Notes: a model not told the origin generated them from the sequence alone. A stretch of 59,694 bases of DNA from an uncultured Muribaculaceae bacterium (GCA_944321685.1 CALUMH010000018.1:1-59694); one strand, 5' to 3'; shown: positions 45,848-56,444, counted from the stretch's first letter. Program-made: numbers and translations.

Positions 45848-48727
45848 TTATAGAGTTTTCTTCACTTCCACTTCTTCAAACGACTCGATGAAGTCACCGA
45901 CTTTTATATCATTATACCCGGCAACACTGAGTCCGCAATCGAAGCCCGAAGTCACCTCCTTCACATCGTCCTTGAAACGCTTTAGCGAACCAAGGTCACC
46001 GGTGTAGATGACTATACCGTCGCGGATTATACGCACCTTGCAGTTGCGTTTCACCTTTCCCTCGCGCACAATCGCACCGGCAATGGTTCCCACTTTCGAG
46101 ATGTGGTAGGTTTGCAACACTTCGGCCGACCCGATAATCTCTTCCTTGATTTCGGGCGAAAGCATACCTTCCATTGCATCTTTCACCTCTTCGATAGCCT
46201 TATAGATGATTGAATACAAGCGGATATCTACACCGTCACGCTCGGCAAGCCTTCGGGCTGCAAGCGACGGGCGAACCTGGAAGCCTATGATAAAGGCATC
46301 GGAAGCGGCAGCCAGCGTCACGTCGCTCTCGGATATCGCGCCCACGGCCTTGTGGATTACATTCACCTGCACCTCGGGAGTTGACAACTTTATGAGCGAA
46401 TCACTCAAAGCCTCGATAGAGCCGTCCACGTCACCCTTGACAATAATGTTAAGCTCATTGAAGCTGCCCAAAGCCTTGCGGCGGCCTATGTCTTCGAGTG
46501 TCACACGCTTCTGCGTGCGCAAGCCCAATTCGCGTTGCAACTGTTCACGCTTGCTTGCTATCTCGCGTGCTTCCTGGTCGGTATCCATGACAATGAATTT
46601 GTCGCCTGCGGTAGGTGCACCGTTCAACCCAAGTATCAACGCCGGTTCCGACGGGCCTGCCTCGGTTATACGCTGGTTTCGCTCGTTGAACATGGCCTTT
46701 ACCTTGCCATAATGAGTACCGGCAAGAAGTATGTCGCCAACCTTCAGCGTACCGTTCTGCACCAACACAGTAGCCACATATCCGCGTCCTTTGTCGAGCG
46801 ACGATTCTATAATCGACCCCACGGCACGGCGTTTAGGATTAGCCTTCAATTCAAGCATTTCAGCTTCAAGCAGCACCTTGTCGAGCAATTCGGTCACGCC
46901 TATGCCTTTTTTGGCCGAAATATCCTGTGACTGGTACTTTCCGCCCCATTCCTCCACCAGGTAGTTCATGTTGGCCAGTTCCTCCTTGATTTTCTCGGGA
47001 TTGGCGGCAGGCTTGTCAATCTTGTTGATGGCAAATATAATGGGAACACCAGCAGCCGACGCATGGTTGATGGCTTCGACAGTCTGAGGCATCACATTGT
47101 CGTCGGCAGCAACGATGATAATAACAATATCGGTAATCTTGGCACCGCGGGCACGCATAGCCGTAAATGCTTCGTGACCCGGAGTGTCGAGGAATGTGAT
47201 ATGCTGGCCGTTTTTCAACTTCACATTATAAGCGCCTATGTGCTGCGTGATACCGCCCGCTTCACCTGCAATAACATTGGCATTGCGTATGTAGTCGAGC
47301 AACGAAGTTTTACCATGATCGACGTGTCCCATGACGGTAACCACCGGCGGACGCGGAACCAGGTCTTCGGGCTTGTCTTCCTCGTCGTCGTGGCTGTGGA
47401 TTGCCTCCGACACCTCGGCACTCACATACTCGGTCTTGAACCCGAATTCATCGGCAACGATGTTGATAGTCTCGGCATCGAGACGCTGGTTAATCGACAC
47501 CATCACGCCAAGGCTCATGCAAGTACCGATTACTTTGTTTACCGGCACGTTCATCATCACGGCAAGGTCGTTGGCTGTCACAAACTCGGTGAGTTTCAAC
47601 GTCTTTTCTTCCCTTGCTTCGAGTTCGGCGGCTTCGCGTTCACGCTCTTCCACAGCTTCGCGCTTCTCTTTGCGCCACTTGGCCGACTTCTTGGGCGTCT
47701 TGGCCGTAAGGCGGGCAAGCGTTTCTTTCACCTGCTTCTGAACATCCTCGTCACTTATTTCGGCCTTGAACGGACGTTTGTTCTTACGATTTTTGCGGTT
47801 TTTGCCACCGGCATCATCGGCTTGCGAACCGGCAGCCTGGCCGCCACCTTTTCCTTGCTTGGGTTGTGAGGCAATTTGGTTGACACTCTTCTCGATATCA
47901 ACTTTTTCCTTTCCTATACGCTTGCGCTTCTTGCGATCGCCTTGCCCGCCCTCACCGGTTGCCGAGTTGTGTGCGGCAGCTTCTTGCCGCGACTTTTCCT
48001 GCCGCTCACGGCGCTTCTCTTCTTTTGATTTCTTTTTCGGGCGCGTCTGCGAATTTATGGCCGACAAATCGATTTTCCCGATTACCTTCGGCTGATTTTT
48101 CAGTACAGGAGTACCCAGTGTGAAGATTTCATCTTCCTTCCGTTTGGGCAATTCTGCTTCTTGTTCATTATTACCGTTGTCCATTGCGGTTGCTGCTTGT
48201 GCTACTACATCATCATGTTGTGCCTTGGCAGGCTGCGGCTCGGCAACCTTGGGCTGCTCGGCTTCGGCCTGTTGTTTTACGGCTTTATTGTCTGCTTCTT
48301 GTTCTTGTTTTTCGGCCACCTTCTCCTCGGGCTGCTTCACCTCGGGCTTCTCGGGTTGCTCCTCAGGCATTGGCTCGGGCGCAGTCTCGGCACTTGGCAC
48401 AGCTTTCGGCTTCCCGGCTTGCGACAAATCGATTTTTCCCACCACCTTCGGCGTGGGTATCTGCGATTGGGTCGAAATGAAATCCTCGCCCTTACGCTGC
48501 CGTTCGGGCTTGGAACGCTCCTGACGCCGCTCGCTGATGAAATTCTCCGATTTTATGCGTTGATCCTTGTCGGTACGAAACGCATCGAGCAGCATCTTGT
48601 AATGTTCGTCCGATATACGGGCGTTCGGATTAGATTCCACTGTAATATTTTTCTTGCTCAGGAACTCGATTATGGTTTGAGTTCCCACATTCAAGTCTTT
48701 TGCTACTTTGCTTATCTTTACGGGCAT
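45848..48727 (-). CDS. infB: Translation initiation factor IF-2
   Basis: This 959-residue GTPase brings fMet-tRNA to the 30S subunit. The N-terminal start [20 protein letters not shown] is the IF2 N-domain. A low-complexity glutamate/lysine/alanine/glutamine linker runs to about residue 400. The G domain has [23 protein letters not shown] and NKIDK; domains II, III and C2 follow, with the tail [11 protein letters not shown]. The long charged linker is usual in Bacteroidetes. It is the third gene of the rimP-nusA-infB transcript. Confidence 0.97.
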   Translation of the reverse strand: MPVKISKVAKDLNVGTQTIIEFLSKKNITVESNPNARISDEHYKMLLDAFRTDKDQRIKSENFISERRQERSKPERQRKGEDFISTQSQIPTPKVVGKIDLSQAGKPKAVPSAETAPEPMPEEQPEKPEVKQPEEKVAEKQEQEADNKAVKQQAEAEQPKVAEPQPAKAQHDDVVAQAATAMDNGNNEQEAELPKRKEDEIFTLGTPVLKNQPKVIGKIDLSAINSQTRPKKKSKEEKRRERQEKSRQEAAAHNSATGEGGQGDRKKRKRIGKEKVDIEKSVNQIASQPKQGKGGGQAAGSQADDAGGKNRKNRKNKRPFKAEISDEDVQKQVKETLARLTAKTPKKSAKWRKEKREAVEEREREAAELEAREEKTLKLTEFVTANDLAVMMNVPVNKVIGTCMSLGVMVSINQRLDAETINIVADEFGFKTEYVSAEVSEAIHSHDDEEDKPEDLVPRPPVVTVMGHVDHGKTSLLDYIRNANVIAGEAGGITQHIGAYNVKLKNGQHITFLDTPGHEAFTAMRARGAKITDIVIIIVAADDNVMPQTVEAINHASAAGVPIIFAINKIDKPAANPEKIKEELANMNYLVEEWGGKYQSQDISAKKGIGVTELLDKVLLEAEMLELKANPKRRAVGSIIESSLDKGRGYVATVLVQNGTLKVGDILLAGTHYGKVKAMFNERNQRITEAGPSEPALILGLNGAPTAGDKFIVMDTDQEAREIASKREQLQRELGLRTQKRVTLEDIGRRKALGSFNELNIIVKGDVDGSIEALSDSLIKLSTPEVQVNVIHKAVGAISESDVTLAAASDAFIIGFQVRPSLAARRLAERDGVDIRLYSIIYKAIEEVKDAMEGMLSPEIKEEIIGSAEVLQTYHISKVGTIAGAIVREGKVKRNCKVRIIRDGIVIYTGDLGSLKRFKDDVKEVTSGFDCGLSVAGYNDIKVGDFIESFEEVEVKKTL

Positions 48728-48801
48728 AAATGATTATTAAATCTCTTGTACAATAACGTTGACGCATAGATGATCCCAACCGGGAGAAGGATAAAGGGTA
48801 G

Positions 48802-48822
48802 CCGGGATTTATGCATTCCCGG
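48802..48822 (-). other. Short hairpin in the nusA-infB gap
   Basis: CCGGGA (48802-48807) and TCCCGG (48817-48822) flank a 9-base loop in a 117-base gap. On the transcribed minus strand no T-run follows. It may be an mRNA structure in the infB leader. Confidence 0.3.
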
Positions 48823-48844
48823 CCGGAACACGAGTAACGACTTT

Positions 48845-50107
48845 TTAATTCTCGAACTCGGCCTTAAGCACCTTGATAACGTTGTCAACGGTGTCTTCTT
48901 CAAGATCGGCCTTCTCGATAAGTTCCTCACGCGGGGTGTTAAGCACCGCTTTTGCAGTGGCGCAACCCATATCTTTAAGGGCTTCAATCACCCACGAGTC
49001 AATTTCATCCTTGAACTCGTCGAGGTATATGTCTTCTTCGCTGTCTTCAAGGTCACGGTAAACATCGATTTCATAACCTGTGAGCATGGTTGCAAGACGA
49101 ATGTTCAGGCCACCCTTGCCTATTGCAAGCGAAACCTCTTCGGGCTTGAGGAACACCTCGGCGTGCTTGTTCTCCTCGTCGATGCGTATCGAAGAAATCT
49201 TGGCCGGACTCAACGCACGCTGAATAAACAGCGACGGGTTGCTTGTATAATTGATGACATCGATGTTCTCGTTGCGCAATTCACGCACAATACCGTGTAT
49301 GCGGGCACCTTTCACACCCACACAGGCTCCCACGGGGTCGATGCGGTCGTCGTATGATTCCACGGCTATCTTGGCGCGCTCTCCCGGAATGCGGGCTATG
49401 GCACGTATCAATATGAGGCCGTCGTGGATTTCGGGCACTTCAAGCTCGAAAAGGCGGCGCAAGAATGTGTCGCTGGTACGCGAAACCGTGATTTTGGGAT
49501 TGTTGTTCTTGTTGTCAACATTGTAAATCACAGCTTTCACGGTGTCGCCCTTGCGGTAGAAGTCGGTTGGTATCTGTTGGTCTTTAGGCAGCAACAGTTC
49601 GTTCTTGTCCTCGTCGAGGAGCAGTATTTCCTTTTTCCACAACTGGTACACCTCTCCCGTCACTAATTCGCCTTCCATCTCCTTGAACTTGGTGTAGATG
49701 GCATCCTTCTGCAAGTCGAGGATTTTGCTGGCGAGCGTCTGGCGCAAGTTGAGGATTGCGCGGCGGCCAAACTTGGCAAAGTCGATTTTCTTGGTGTGCT
49801 CCTCGCCCACCTCGCAGTCGGGGTCTGGATTGTCGGCATCGTTGCGCGCATCACTCAGGCTAATCTGCCTTACGGGATCTTCAACCTTCCCGTCGGGAAC
49901 AATTTCAAGGTTCTGGTAAATTTCGCAGTCACCCTTGTCGGGGTTCATGATTACGTCGAAATTCTCGTCGCTGCCAAACATCTTGGCAATGACACTGCGG
50001 AACGACTCTTCCAGGACGCTGATCATTGTGGTTTTGTCGATGTTGCGCAACTCCTTAAACTCCGAGAAGCGGTCCACCATGTCGATTGATTCGTCTTTCT
50101 TTGCCAT
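48845..50107 (-). CDS. nusA: Transcription factor NusA
   Basis: This 420-residue protein has the N-terminal RNA polymerase-binding domain (VDRFSEFKELRNIDKTTMIS), an S1 domain near 130-200, and two KH domains. The KH motifs are visible as GACVGVKGARIHGIVREL and SLAIGKGGLNIRLA. NusA governs pausing, termination and antitermination. The C-terminus is short and acidic, with no AR repeats as seen in Escherichia coli. It lies 17 bases after rimP. Confidence 0.97.
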   Translation of the reverse strand: MAKKDESIDMVDRFSEFKELRNIDKTTMISVLEESFRSVIAKMFGSDENFDVIMNPDKGDCEIYQNLEIVPDGKVEDPVRQISLSDARNDADNPDPDCEVGEEHTKKIDFAKFGRRAILNLRQTLASKILDLQKDAIYTKFKEMEGELVTGEVYQLWKKEILLLDEDKNELLLPKDQQIPTDFYRKGDTVKAVIYNVDNKNNNPKITVSRTSDTFLRRLFELEVPEIHDGLILIRAIARIPGERAKIAVESYDDRIDPVGACVGVKGARIHGIVRELRNENIDVINYTSNPSLFIQRALSPAKISSIRIDEENKHAEVFLKPEEVSLAIGKGGLNIRLATMLTGYEIDVYRDLEDSEEDIYLDEFKDEIDSWVIEALKDMGCATAKAVLNTPREELIEKADLEEDTVDNVIKVLKAEFEN

Positions 50108-50124
50108 ATTTTATTCTGTGTATA

Positions 50125-50589
50125 TTAATCTATGAAGTTTTTTGTGTATTTCACATCGCCATAGCCGAATGTTTCATCTTCATCGACCATTACCGGGCGT
50201 TTTGCCCCTTCGGGCTTCACTTTCCGGGAAACAGTGATGGTGAACCCGTCATCGGTTGCCGACTTCAGGGTGCCACGCAATTTACGTCCGTCGCAAGTCA
50301 ACACCTCGACGGGATTGCCGCAATTTTTTACATATTGTGCCAACACCTTGAAAGGCGACGTAAGCCCGGCCGAGCCCACTTCAAGCTCATAATCCTCTTT
50401 GTCGCGATCGAAGTTGGCCTCTATTACATTGTTTATTTCAACGCAGTCGTCGATGGTGATGTTGCCTGTGCGGCGCTCTATCTCCACCACAATGCGATTG
50501 TCGGCCGAAATTTCGGTCGAAACCAAAAACATGTCACTGCCTGCAAGCGCATCGGCAACCACTTTCTCCAAGGCGTTCTTGTCGATCAT
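50125..50589 (-). CDS. rimP: Ribosome maturation factor RimP
   Basis: This 154-residue protein matches RimP: N-domain with NRIVVEIERRTGNITIDDCV and the central YELEVGSAGLTSPFK, then an SH3-like C-domain. It is needed for 30S maturation. It is first in the rimP-nusA-infB transcript, as in many bacteria, and has a clear promoter upstream. Confidence 0.95.
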   Translation of the reverse strand: MIDKNALEKVVADALAGSDMFLVSTEISADNRIVVEIERRTGNITIDDCVEINNVIEANFDRDKEDYELEVGSAGLTSPFKVLAQYVKNCGNPVEVLTCDGRKLRGTLKSATDDGFTITVSRKVKPEGAKRPVMVDEDETFGYGDVKYTKNFID

Positions 50590-50910
50590 AAATCTAATTT
50601 ATTTAAAAAAATGAGGGAGCCGCCTGCCCCCTCCACTTCACTTTTCAGTTTCCGTTTGCAAATGTACTCATTTACCGCCTTATATACAATATTATTTAAT
50701 TATAAAGGGCTGCATTGCACCTACTATATATGATTATTTACGAAAGTTTAACTTTATTTACCTCCAAACAACAACCGGCACGAACGCTAAAATCGGCTTT
50801 ATTACAATGGCTAATAAATTTTTAACTCTGTTTTACACACCATATTATATTTAATTAATTAAATTTGCAAATAAATATTCCTCTCTCACATAAACGAAAA
50901 CAATAAAGTT
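50590..50910. other. Divergent AT-rich spacer between rimP and the receiver gene
   Basis: No gene is seen in these 321 bases. It carries the rimP promoter (50659-50690) and, on the plus strand, TAAATTTG (50860-50867), the -7 element of the receiver gene. The middle is very AT-rich. Confidence 0.6.
50659..50690 (-). promoter_or_regulatory. Promoter of rimP-nusA-infB
   Basis: On the minus strand ATTG (50687-50690) and TACATTTG (50659-50666) are 20 bases apart, about 65 bases upstream of the rimP ATG. Confidence 0.6.
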
Positions 50911-51279
50911 ATGTCGAAACCAACAATATTAGTAGCAGAAGATAACGACAGCAATTTCTTGCTGGTAAACGCAATCTTAAAGAAATATGCCAATATAGTA
51001 CGAGCCGTAAACGGGCTTGAAGCCGTGAATGCAGTGAAAAAAGCAAAAAACGACCTTGTTTTGATGGATATAAGAATGCCCATCATGGACGGCCTTGAAG
51101 CCACAACTGAAATACGCAAGCTCGACCCCGACATTCCAATCGTGGCACTTACTGCCAACGCTTTCGACAGCGACCGCGAACGAGCCCTTGCCGCCGGCTG
51201 CAACGACTTCATCGCAAAGCCCATACGCAAAAGCGACCTGCTCGACCTTGTACAAAAGTGGACCGGAGCGGAGTTTTAA
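50911..51279 (+). CDS. Stand-alone response regulator receiver domain
   Basis: This 122-residue protein is a complete CheY-like receiver with no output domain. The acidic pocket is Glu10-Asp11, the phospho-acceptor is Asp53 in LVLMDIRMP, and the switch residues are Thr81 and Lys103 (AKPI). The DNDSN start and the sequence style resemble receivers at the C-terminus of Bacteroidales hybrid sensor kinases. No kinase gene is adjacent, so the partner is elsewhere. It may relay phosphate or interact directly with a target. Confidence 0.93.
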   Translation: MSKPTILVAEDNDSNFLLVNAILKKYANIVRAVNGLEAVNAVKKAKNDLVLMDIRMPIMDGLEATTEIRKLDPDIPIVALTANAFDSDRERALAAGCNDFIAKPIRKSDLLDLVQKWTGAEF

Positions 51280-51366
51280 GGAATAAGGAATGGGGAATTA
51301 GGAATTATCAAAAAACCGATACAATCAAAAGAAACTCATTCCTAATTCCTCACTCCCAATTCTCAC
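51280..51366 (+). terminator. Long imperfect inverted repeat after the receiver gene
   Basis: GGAATGGGGAATTAGGAATT near 51288-51307 pairs with TCATTCCTAATTCCTCACTC near 51336-51355 and beyond, flanking an A-rich loop. It begins at the stop codon. No clean T-run follows, so it may be a repeat element used as a terminator. Confidence 0.5.
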
Positions 51367-51406
51367 GAAAAAGTAATTTTGGTTATATATGCCATGATTT
51401 TTATAC

Positions 51407-51436
51407 TTTGTCATTGACTGCTGTAATGTAATTTTG
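51407..51436 (+). promoter_or_regulatory. Promoter of the TonB-dependent receptor gene
   Basis: TTTG (51407-51410) and TAATTTTG (51429-51436) are 18 bases apart, 31 bases ahead of the ATG. Confidence 0.6.
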
Positions 51437-51467
51437 CAACCTGAATTATTGCAAACACATTACATCA

Positions 51468-53357
51468 ATGACATTTTTGCTTTCTACCCTCATAGTTGCC
51501 GCCGCATCGGCAATTATTCCGGCAACAGCCCCAAACGACACCACACGCAACATAATCATGAAAGAGGTGGTGGTGACCGGTACCCGCAATGAAACCGACA
51601 TACGGCACCTGCCTATGACAATATCGGTGGTTGACCGCACGCAAATCGAATCGGAACACCAATCATCCATTCTTCCCGTACTTAACACGCAAGTTCCCGG
51701 ATTCTTCGCAACTTCACGCGGGGTAATGGGCTATGGAGTCTCGACGGGAGGCTCGGGGCAAATGTCGATGCGAGGCATTGGCGGCCCGGCGCAAACAGGA
51801 TTACCCACCACGGGTTTGCTCGTACTTATCGACGGGCACCCTCAATATATGGGGCTTATGGGGCACCCGATAGCCGATGCCTACCAATCGATGCTGGTAG
51901 AGCGCGTGGAAGTGGTGCGAGGCCCGGCCTCGGTGCTTTACGGCTCCAATGCCATGGGCGGCGTGGTAAACATAGTGACACGGCACATGGCCCAAGACGG
52001 CATTAAGACCGACATCGACGTTTCGGCAGGCTCATACGGAACTTTCAGGAGCGAAGCTGCCAACCGCATACGCCACGGCAAATTTTCAAGCACAATAACG
52101 GCTTCCTACAATCGCTCGGACGGTCATCGCCACGACATGGAGTTCGAGCAATACGGCGGATACTTGAAATTGGGCTACGACTTCTCGCAGCGGTGGAAAT
52201 TATGGGGCGACGTGAACATCACGCATTTTAACGCATCAAATCCTGGTGAAACATTCGACCCATATATCGACAACGACCAAAGCATCACTCGCGGAATGGC
52301 ATCGATGGCTATTGAAAACAGCTACGACCGCACATCGGGGGCATTGAGTTTCTTTGTCAACTGGGGCGACCATTATATAAACGACGGATACCAACCCGGC
52401 AAAAAACCTCTTGATTACCGGTTTAACAGCAACGACCTTATGCTTGGCGTGTCGTGGTACCAAAGCGCACAATTTTTTAGCGGCAACCGCATAACCGTTG
52501 GGGTTGACTATTTCCACTTCGGCGGCAAGGCCTGGAACCAATACTTCGACGGCATCAAGGATTACCAAGCCGACCGCAGGCAAGACGAAGTAGCCGCCTA
52601 CGCCGATTTCCGCCAAGACATAGCACAATGGCTTACGCTTGACGCCGGAGTCAGGTTTGACCATCATTCACAAACCGGGAACGAGGTCATTCCGCAAGCC
52701 GGGCTTGCATTCCGCCTGCCCGACGATACCGAAATCAAGGCAATGGCAAGCCGCGGCTTCCGCAACCCCACAATCAGGGAAATGTATATGTTCCCGCCAC
52801 AAAACCCCGACCTGCAACCCGAAAGCTTGTGGAGCTATGAACTGTCATACACCGGGCGGGAAACCGGCAACAGCTTAACCTACAGCGCAAACCTGTTTTA
52901 TATCAACAGTAAAAACCTGATAATGCGCCTGCCTAATCCCAACGGGAGTGGTATGCTCAACCAAAACTCGGGTCACATCGAGAATTTCGGTGCCGAAGCG
53001 GCCATCAATTATGTTATAAACCGGCATTGGAGCATCAATGCCAATTACAGTTGGTTGCACATGGAAAATCCGGTTCTTGCCTCCCCCGAACACAAATTAT
53101 ATGGCGGTGCCAACTTCACGCACGGACGATGGAACGCCTCGACAGGAGTGCAATATGTGAAAGGACTATACACCGACCTTGACTCGGGCCACAAAGAAAA
53201 TTTCGTGCTGTGGAACTTGTCGGCAAGTTACCGTGCCACCAAGTGGCTCACCCTGTATGCCCGCGGAGAAAACCTGCTCGCCAGGAAATACGAAATCATG
53301 GCAGGCTACCCTATGCCCAAAGCCACATTCATAGGAGGCATACACATCGACTTCTGA
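51468..53357 (+). CDS. TonB-dependent outer membrane receptor
   Basis: This 629-residue protein has a signal peptide (MTFLLSTLIVAAASAIIPATA). The plug domain starts at KEVVVTGTRNETDIRHLPMT, with VERVEVVRGPASVLYGSNAM, and a 22-strand barrel follows, ending in FIGGIHIDF. The final phenylalanine is the barrel assembly signal. It lacks the N-terminal carboxypeptidase-like domain and SusD partner of glycan receptors, and its size suits uptake of a siderophore, haem, cobamide or metal chelate. The cargo cannot be named. It is a single gene with its own promoter and no ABC transporter beside it. Confidence 0.92.
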   Translation: MTFLLSTLIVAAASAIIPATAPNDTTRNIIMKEVVVTGTRNETDIRHLPMTISVVDRTQIESEHQSSILPVLNTQVPGFFATSRGVMGYGVSTGGSGQMSMRGIGGPAQTGLPTTGLLVLIDGHPQYMGLMGHPIADAYQSMLVERVEVVRGPASVLYGSNAMGGVVNIVTRHMAQDGIKTDIDVSAGSYGTFRSEAANRIRHGKFSSTITASYNRSDGHRHDMEFEQYGGYLKLGYDFSQRWKLWGDVNITHFNASNPGETFDPYIDNDQSITRGMASMAIENSYDRTSGALSFFVNWGDHYINDGYQPGKKPLDYRFNSNDLMLGVSWYQSAQFFSGNRITVGVDYFHFGGKAWNQYFDGIKDYQADRRQDEVAAYADFRQDIAQWLTLDAGVRFDHHSQTGNEVIPQAGLAFRLPDDTEIKAMASRGFRNPTIREMYMFPPQNPDLQPESLWSYELSYTGRETGNSLTYSANLFYINSKNLIMRLPNPNGSGMLNQNSGHIENFGAEAAINYVINRHWSINANYSWLHMENPVLASPEHKLYGGANFTHGRWNASTGVQYVKGLYTDLDSGHKENFVLWNLSASYRATKWLTLYARGENLLARKYEIMAGYPMPKATFIGGIHIDF

Positions 53358-53416
53358 CCTGTTCATGCAACCAAACCCACAAAAAAGGAGAAAAACAAGA
53401 AAAATAATCTAAAATA

Positions 53417-53448
53417 TTTGCAGAATAGTAACATTATATGTACTTTTG
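53417..53448 (+). promoter_or_regulatory. Promoter in the gap after the TonB receptor gene
   Basis: TTTG (53417-53420) and TACTTTTG (53441-53448) are 20 bases apart, close to the ideal consensus. No gene follows on this strand before a terminator at 53633-53676. Confidence 0.75.
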
Positions 53449-53454
53449 ACATCG

Positions 53455-53676
53455 AAAAGATTATGCCTCTCGGTCGAGAGCGACAAAGAGACATAATGAT
53501 GCAATAATAGTTCTAAATAAGACACTGAAATACACTCATTCATCAAAGCAGATTCTAAGTCAGACTCAACTTCTCAGACTCAACATCATACTTATACACA
53601 GATGAATTTGCATTAAACTTGATGAAACGCAGACGGGCAATTTCGAAGTGATTTCGAGATTGCCCGTTGATTTTTT
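53455..53676 (+). ncRNA. Candidate small RNA of about 220 bases
   Basis: A strong promoter and a strong terminator bracket about 220 bases without a credible gene; the only ATG frame near the start has 14 codons (53463-53507). The 5' part can form CTCTCG-GT-CGAGAG or a competing larger stem TTATGCCTCT/AGAGACATAA. The middle has TCAGACTCAAC repeated 13 bases apart (near 53560 and 53574). It lies between two genes whose 3' ends face each other and overlaps neither. It does not show the closing stem of 6S RNA or the SRP or RNase P cores. The family is unknown. Confidence 0.6.
53633..53676 (+). terminator. Terminator of the small RNA candidate
   Basis: ACGGGCAATTTCGAA (53633-53647) pairs with TTCGAGATTGCCCGT (53653-53667), with one mismatch, followed by TGATTTTTT. 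Confidence 0.85.
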
Positions 53677-53695
53677 CAAAACTGCGCTTTTGGTG

Positions 53696-54619
53696 CTACC
53701 CATACAATGCCGAGCCTTGGCACACCTTATCCTTGCAGATGGCCCGCTGCAACAAGTTGGCAAACTGGTAATTCTTCAATCCCCAACGAGGAGATATCAA
53801 CAAATTATCGGGCGACTGAGATGTGAAACGTTCTATGGCTATCGTCGGTGCAAGATTGCGAATGAAATCAATGCACACACATATATATTCATCCACGCTC
53901 CACTGTTTTACCGCCAGCTCTCCATCGGCCACCTGCCGTGCAAGGCGTGTGCCGCGAATTATTTGCAACTGGTGCAACTTCACAGTGTCGAGCGGTAATT
54001 GCGACAGCAGCCGTGCCGTTCTAACCACATCTGCAGCACCCTCGCCCGGCAATCCGGCAATTATGTGCGCACCCGTCATTATACCGTGAGCCGCAGTACG
54101 GTTTATCGCATCGGCACACTGCTCCCACGTGTGGCCGCGATTGATTATTTTCAATGTATCGTTACGCGATGTCTCCACTCCATATTCCACAAGCACAAAC
54201 ACACCCCGCTTTTTAAGCGAAGCAAGATATTCGAGCAGTTCATCGGGCACACAATCGGGACGCGTTCCTATTATCAGCCCCACCACCCCTGGAGCGGCAA
54301 GAGCTTCTTCATACAGCCTGCGCAAACGTGCCATTTCACCATAGGTATTGGTATAAGCCTGGAAATAAGCCAAATATTGCATTTCGGGATATTTCCGGGC
54401 AAAAAATTGCCTGCCCTCGGCAAGCTGCTCGGCCACACTTTTGCCGGGATTGCAATATTCGGGATTAAACGTCTGGTTGTTGCAATAAGTGCAACCGCCG
54501 GTTCCGAGCGTGCCGTCTCGATTAGGACACGTGAAACCAGCATTTATCGAAATCTTCTGCACCTTGCCTGTGAAATGTTCACGCAGGAATGTGCCGAAAT
54601 CCCTGTAACCCACATTCAT
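53696..54619 (-). CDS. YhcC-type radical SAM protein
   Basis: This protein has 307 residues from ATG 54619, which overlaps the aroC stop as ATGA; an ATG at 54631 is less likely. The cluster cysteines are CPNRDG...GGCTYC (Cys31, Cys43, Cys46), the spaced-out motif of the TIGR01212/YhcC family, with [15 protein letters not shown] and [12 protein letters not shown] following. Members are Elp3-related radical SAM enzymes of unknown substrate. It is the last gene of the ybaK-aroC transcript, with no functional link evident. Confidence 0.9.
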   Translation of the reverse strand: MNVGYRDFGTFLREHFTGKVQKISINAGFTCPNRDGTLGTGGCTYCNNQTFNPEYCNPGKSVAEQLAEGRQFFARKYPEMQYLAYFQAYTNTYGEMARLRRLYEEALAAPGVVGLIIGTRPDCVPDELLEYLASLKKRGVFVLVEYGVETSRNDTLKIINRGHTWEQCADAINRTAAHGIMTGAHIIAGLPGEGAADVVRTARLLSQLPLDTVKLHQLQIIRGTRLARQVADGELAVKQWSVDEYICVCIDFIRNLAPTIAIERFTSQSPDNLLISPRWGLKNYQFANLLQRAICKDKVCQGSALYG

Positions 54620-55695
54620 ATTCGCGAACAACGGTTTTGCAGCATGAAATCGAGTATCACCATCGCAGTCATTGCCTCAACTATGGGAACAGCGCGAGGC
54701 AACACACACGGGTCATGCCGTCCGCGGGCTTTCAACGTTACCTGGTCGCCATTGCAGTCAACTGTTTCCACATCACGCAACAAGGTTGCCACCGGCTTGA
54801 ATGCCACTCGAAAATAAATATCCTCACCATTGGATATACCACCCTGAATACCGCCCGAAAAATTGGTGGCTGTCCTTATCGAACCGCCGGCACCTTTCAC
54901 AAAATTGTCGATGACTTCACTGCCACGCCGCCCGGCAAAGCCGAAACCAAGCCCGTATTCAAACCCCTTGGCTGCATTTATGCCAAGCATTGCAGCACCA
55001 AGCGCGGCGTGCAACTTGTCGAAAACCGGTTCGCCAAGCCCCACCGGCACACCCTTTGCCACGCCTGTGACAACGCCGCCAATAGTGTCGCCGTCACACT
55101 TCACCCGGTTGATAAGCTCTATCATCTGCCGTGCAACATCGGCATCGGGGCAGCGCACCGCGTTCCGCTCGATGCAGGCCGGGTCATATTTGCGATAATC
55201 ATCTTCAAGCATGATGTTACCTACCTGCGAGGTGTAGGCATATATCTCCACGCCTTCCCGTGCAAGCACTTGCCGTGCCATGGCACCGGCCACCACTCGT
55301 GCGGCAGTCTCGCGGGCCGATGAGCGGCCTCCGCCGCGGTGGTCGCGAATGCCATACTTTGAAGTATAGGTGAAATCAGCATGCGACGGGCGGAAGGCAT
55401 CGCGCATATTGCCATAGTCGCCCGACCGCTGGTTCTCGTTTTCAATAACAAAACCGATGGGAGTGCCGGTGGTCTTGCCCTCAAATAATCCCGAAAGCAC
55501 CATCACGCGGTCGCTCTCGTTGCGCCCCGTAACTATGGCCGACTGCCCCGGGCGGCGGCGGTCGAGTTCATGTTGCACCGCGTCAAGGTCGATTTTCACG
55601 CCGGCAGGCATTCCGTCGATTACGCCGCCTATGGCCGCGCCGTGCGACTCGCCGAAGGTCGTAAGCCTGAATATTTTTCCTATGCTGTTCCCCAT
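54616..55695 (-). CDS. aroC: Chorismate synthase
   Basis: This 359-residue protein has the three family signatures: [18 protein letters not shown], the [20 protein letters not shown] region, and [19 protein letters not shown]. It makes chorismate from EPSP with reduced FMN, the last shikimate step before aromatic amino acids, folate and menaquinone. Its stop overlaps the radical SAM start (ATGA), and ybaK precedes it by 6 bases. Confidence 0.97.
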   Translation of the reverse strand: MGNSIGKIFRLTTFGESHGAAIGGVIDGMPAGVKIDLDAVQHELDRRRPGQSAIVTGRNESDRVMVLSGLFEGKTTGTPIGFVIENENQRSGDYGNMRDAFRPSHADFTYTSKYGIRDHRGGGRSSARETAARVVAGAMARQVLAREGVEIYAYTSQVGNIMLEDDYRKYDPACIERNAVRCPDADVARQMIELINRVKCDGDTIGGVVTGVAKGVPVGLGEPVFDKLHAALGAAMLGINAAKGFEYGLGFGFAGRRGSEVIDNFVKGAGGSIRTATNFSGGIQGGISNGEDIYFRVAFKPVATLLRDVETVDCNGDQVTLKARGRHDPCVLPRAVPIVEAMTAMVILDFMLQNRCSRI

Positions 55696-55701
55696 GACTG
55701 T

Positions 55702-56193
55702 TTACTCTTCTTTTTCGGCCGTAAGGTCGGCAAGCGACCCACGCACATATTTCACCAGTTCGCCGGGATTTACCTTAAACTGCAATCCGCGCACCCCGGC
55801 ACTCACATATATATAATCAAACGCCTCGCACGACGAGTCGAAGAACGTTGGGAACGACTTCTTCATCCCCACCGGCGAACATCCGCCGCGTATGTAGCCC
55901 GTCGTAGGCAACAACTCCTTCATGGGAATGAGGTCGGCCTTCTTGTTGCCCGACACCCGTGCAGCCTTCTTCAAATCAACCTCGGCATCGCCCGGCACCA
56001 CACACACGAAGTGGCCCGTGCGGTCGCCATGCAGCACAAGCGTCTTGAACACCTGTTTTATATTCTCACCCAATTGCAATGCGATATGCGTCGCCGCAAG
56101 GTCATTCTCGTCAACCTCATAAGGCACAAGCTCATATTTCACCTTAGCCCTGTCGAGCAGCCGCGCCGCATTTGTCTTGCTAATACCTGCCAT
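55702..56193 (-). CDS. ybaK: Cys-tRNA(Pro)/Cys-tRNA(Cys) deacylase
   Basis: This 163-residue protein is a YbaK/EbsC-type editing domain. It starts AGISKTNAARLLDRAKVKYE and carries QVFKTLVLHGDRTGHFVCVV, the conserved KK after VSGN and GYIRGGCSPVGMKK. It removes cysteine mischarged onto tRNA-Pro by prolyl-tRNA synthetase. It is first in the ybaK-aroC-radical SAM transcript. A TAATTTTG element at 56203-56210 would give a nearly leaderless message. Confidence 0.92.
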   Translation of the reverse strand: MAGISKTNAARLLDRAKVKYELVPYEVDENDLAATHIALQLGENIKQVFKTLVLHGDRTGHFVCVVPGDAEVDLKKAARVSGNKKADLIPMKELLPTTGYIRGGCSPVGMKKSFPTFFDSSCEAFDYIYVSAGVRGLQFKVNPGELVKYVRGSLADLTAEKEE

Positions 56194-56444
56194 AATACAT
56201 TACAAAATTAAACGAAAAGAATTGATTATAAAGACATGCCGCGTTCTACACAAAGAATTCCCTTCTAATTAACTACTTAATATCTTTGCAAAAATACAAA
56301 AAAGTAAGATAATGCAACCATTTTCCTTTAGTAAAGAATAATTGTTCCAAATATATCGCTATATTTGTAAGTAACAGTACCTTTACTTGCAATATCATTA
56401 TCAAATGGCATAACTTCACCAAATTTTACATAAAACAGACTATT

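Noticed and set aside
45848..48727. Low-complexity repeats in infB as a possible repeat element
   Set aside because: The glutamate/lysine/alanine/glutamine-rich linker is a normal feature of IF-2 in this phylum.
53463..53507. 14-codon frame (MPLGRERQRDIMMQ) in the small RNA candidate
   Set aside because: Too short to judge, with no clear ribosome binding site; kept only as a note under the RNA.
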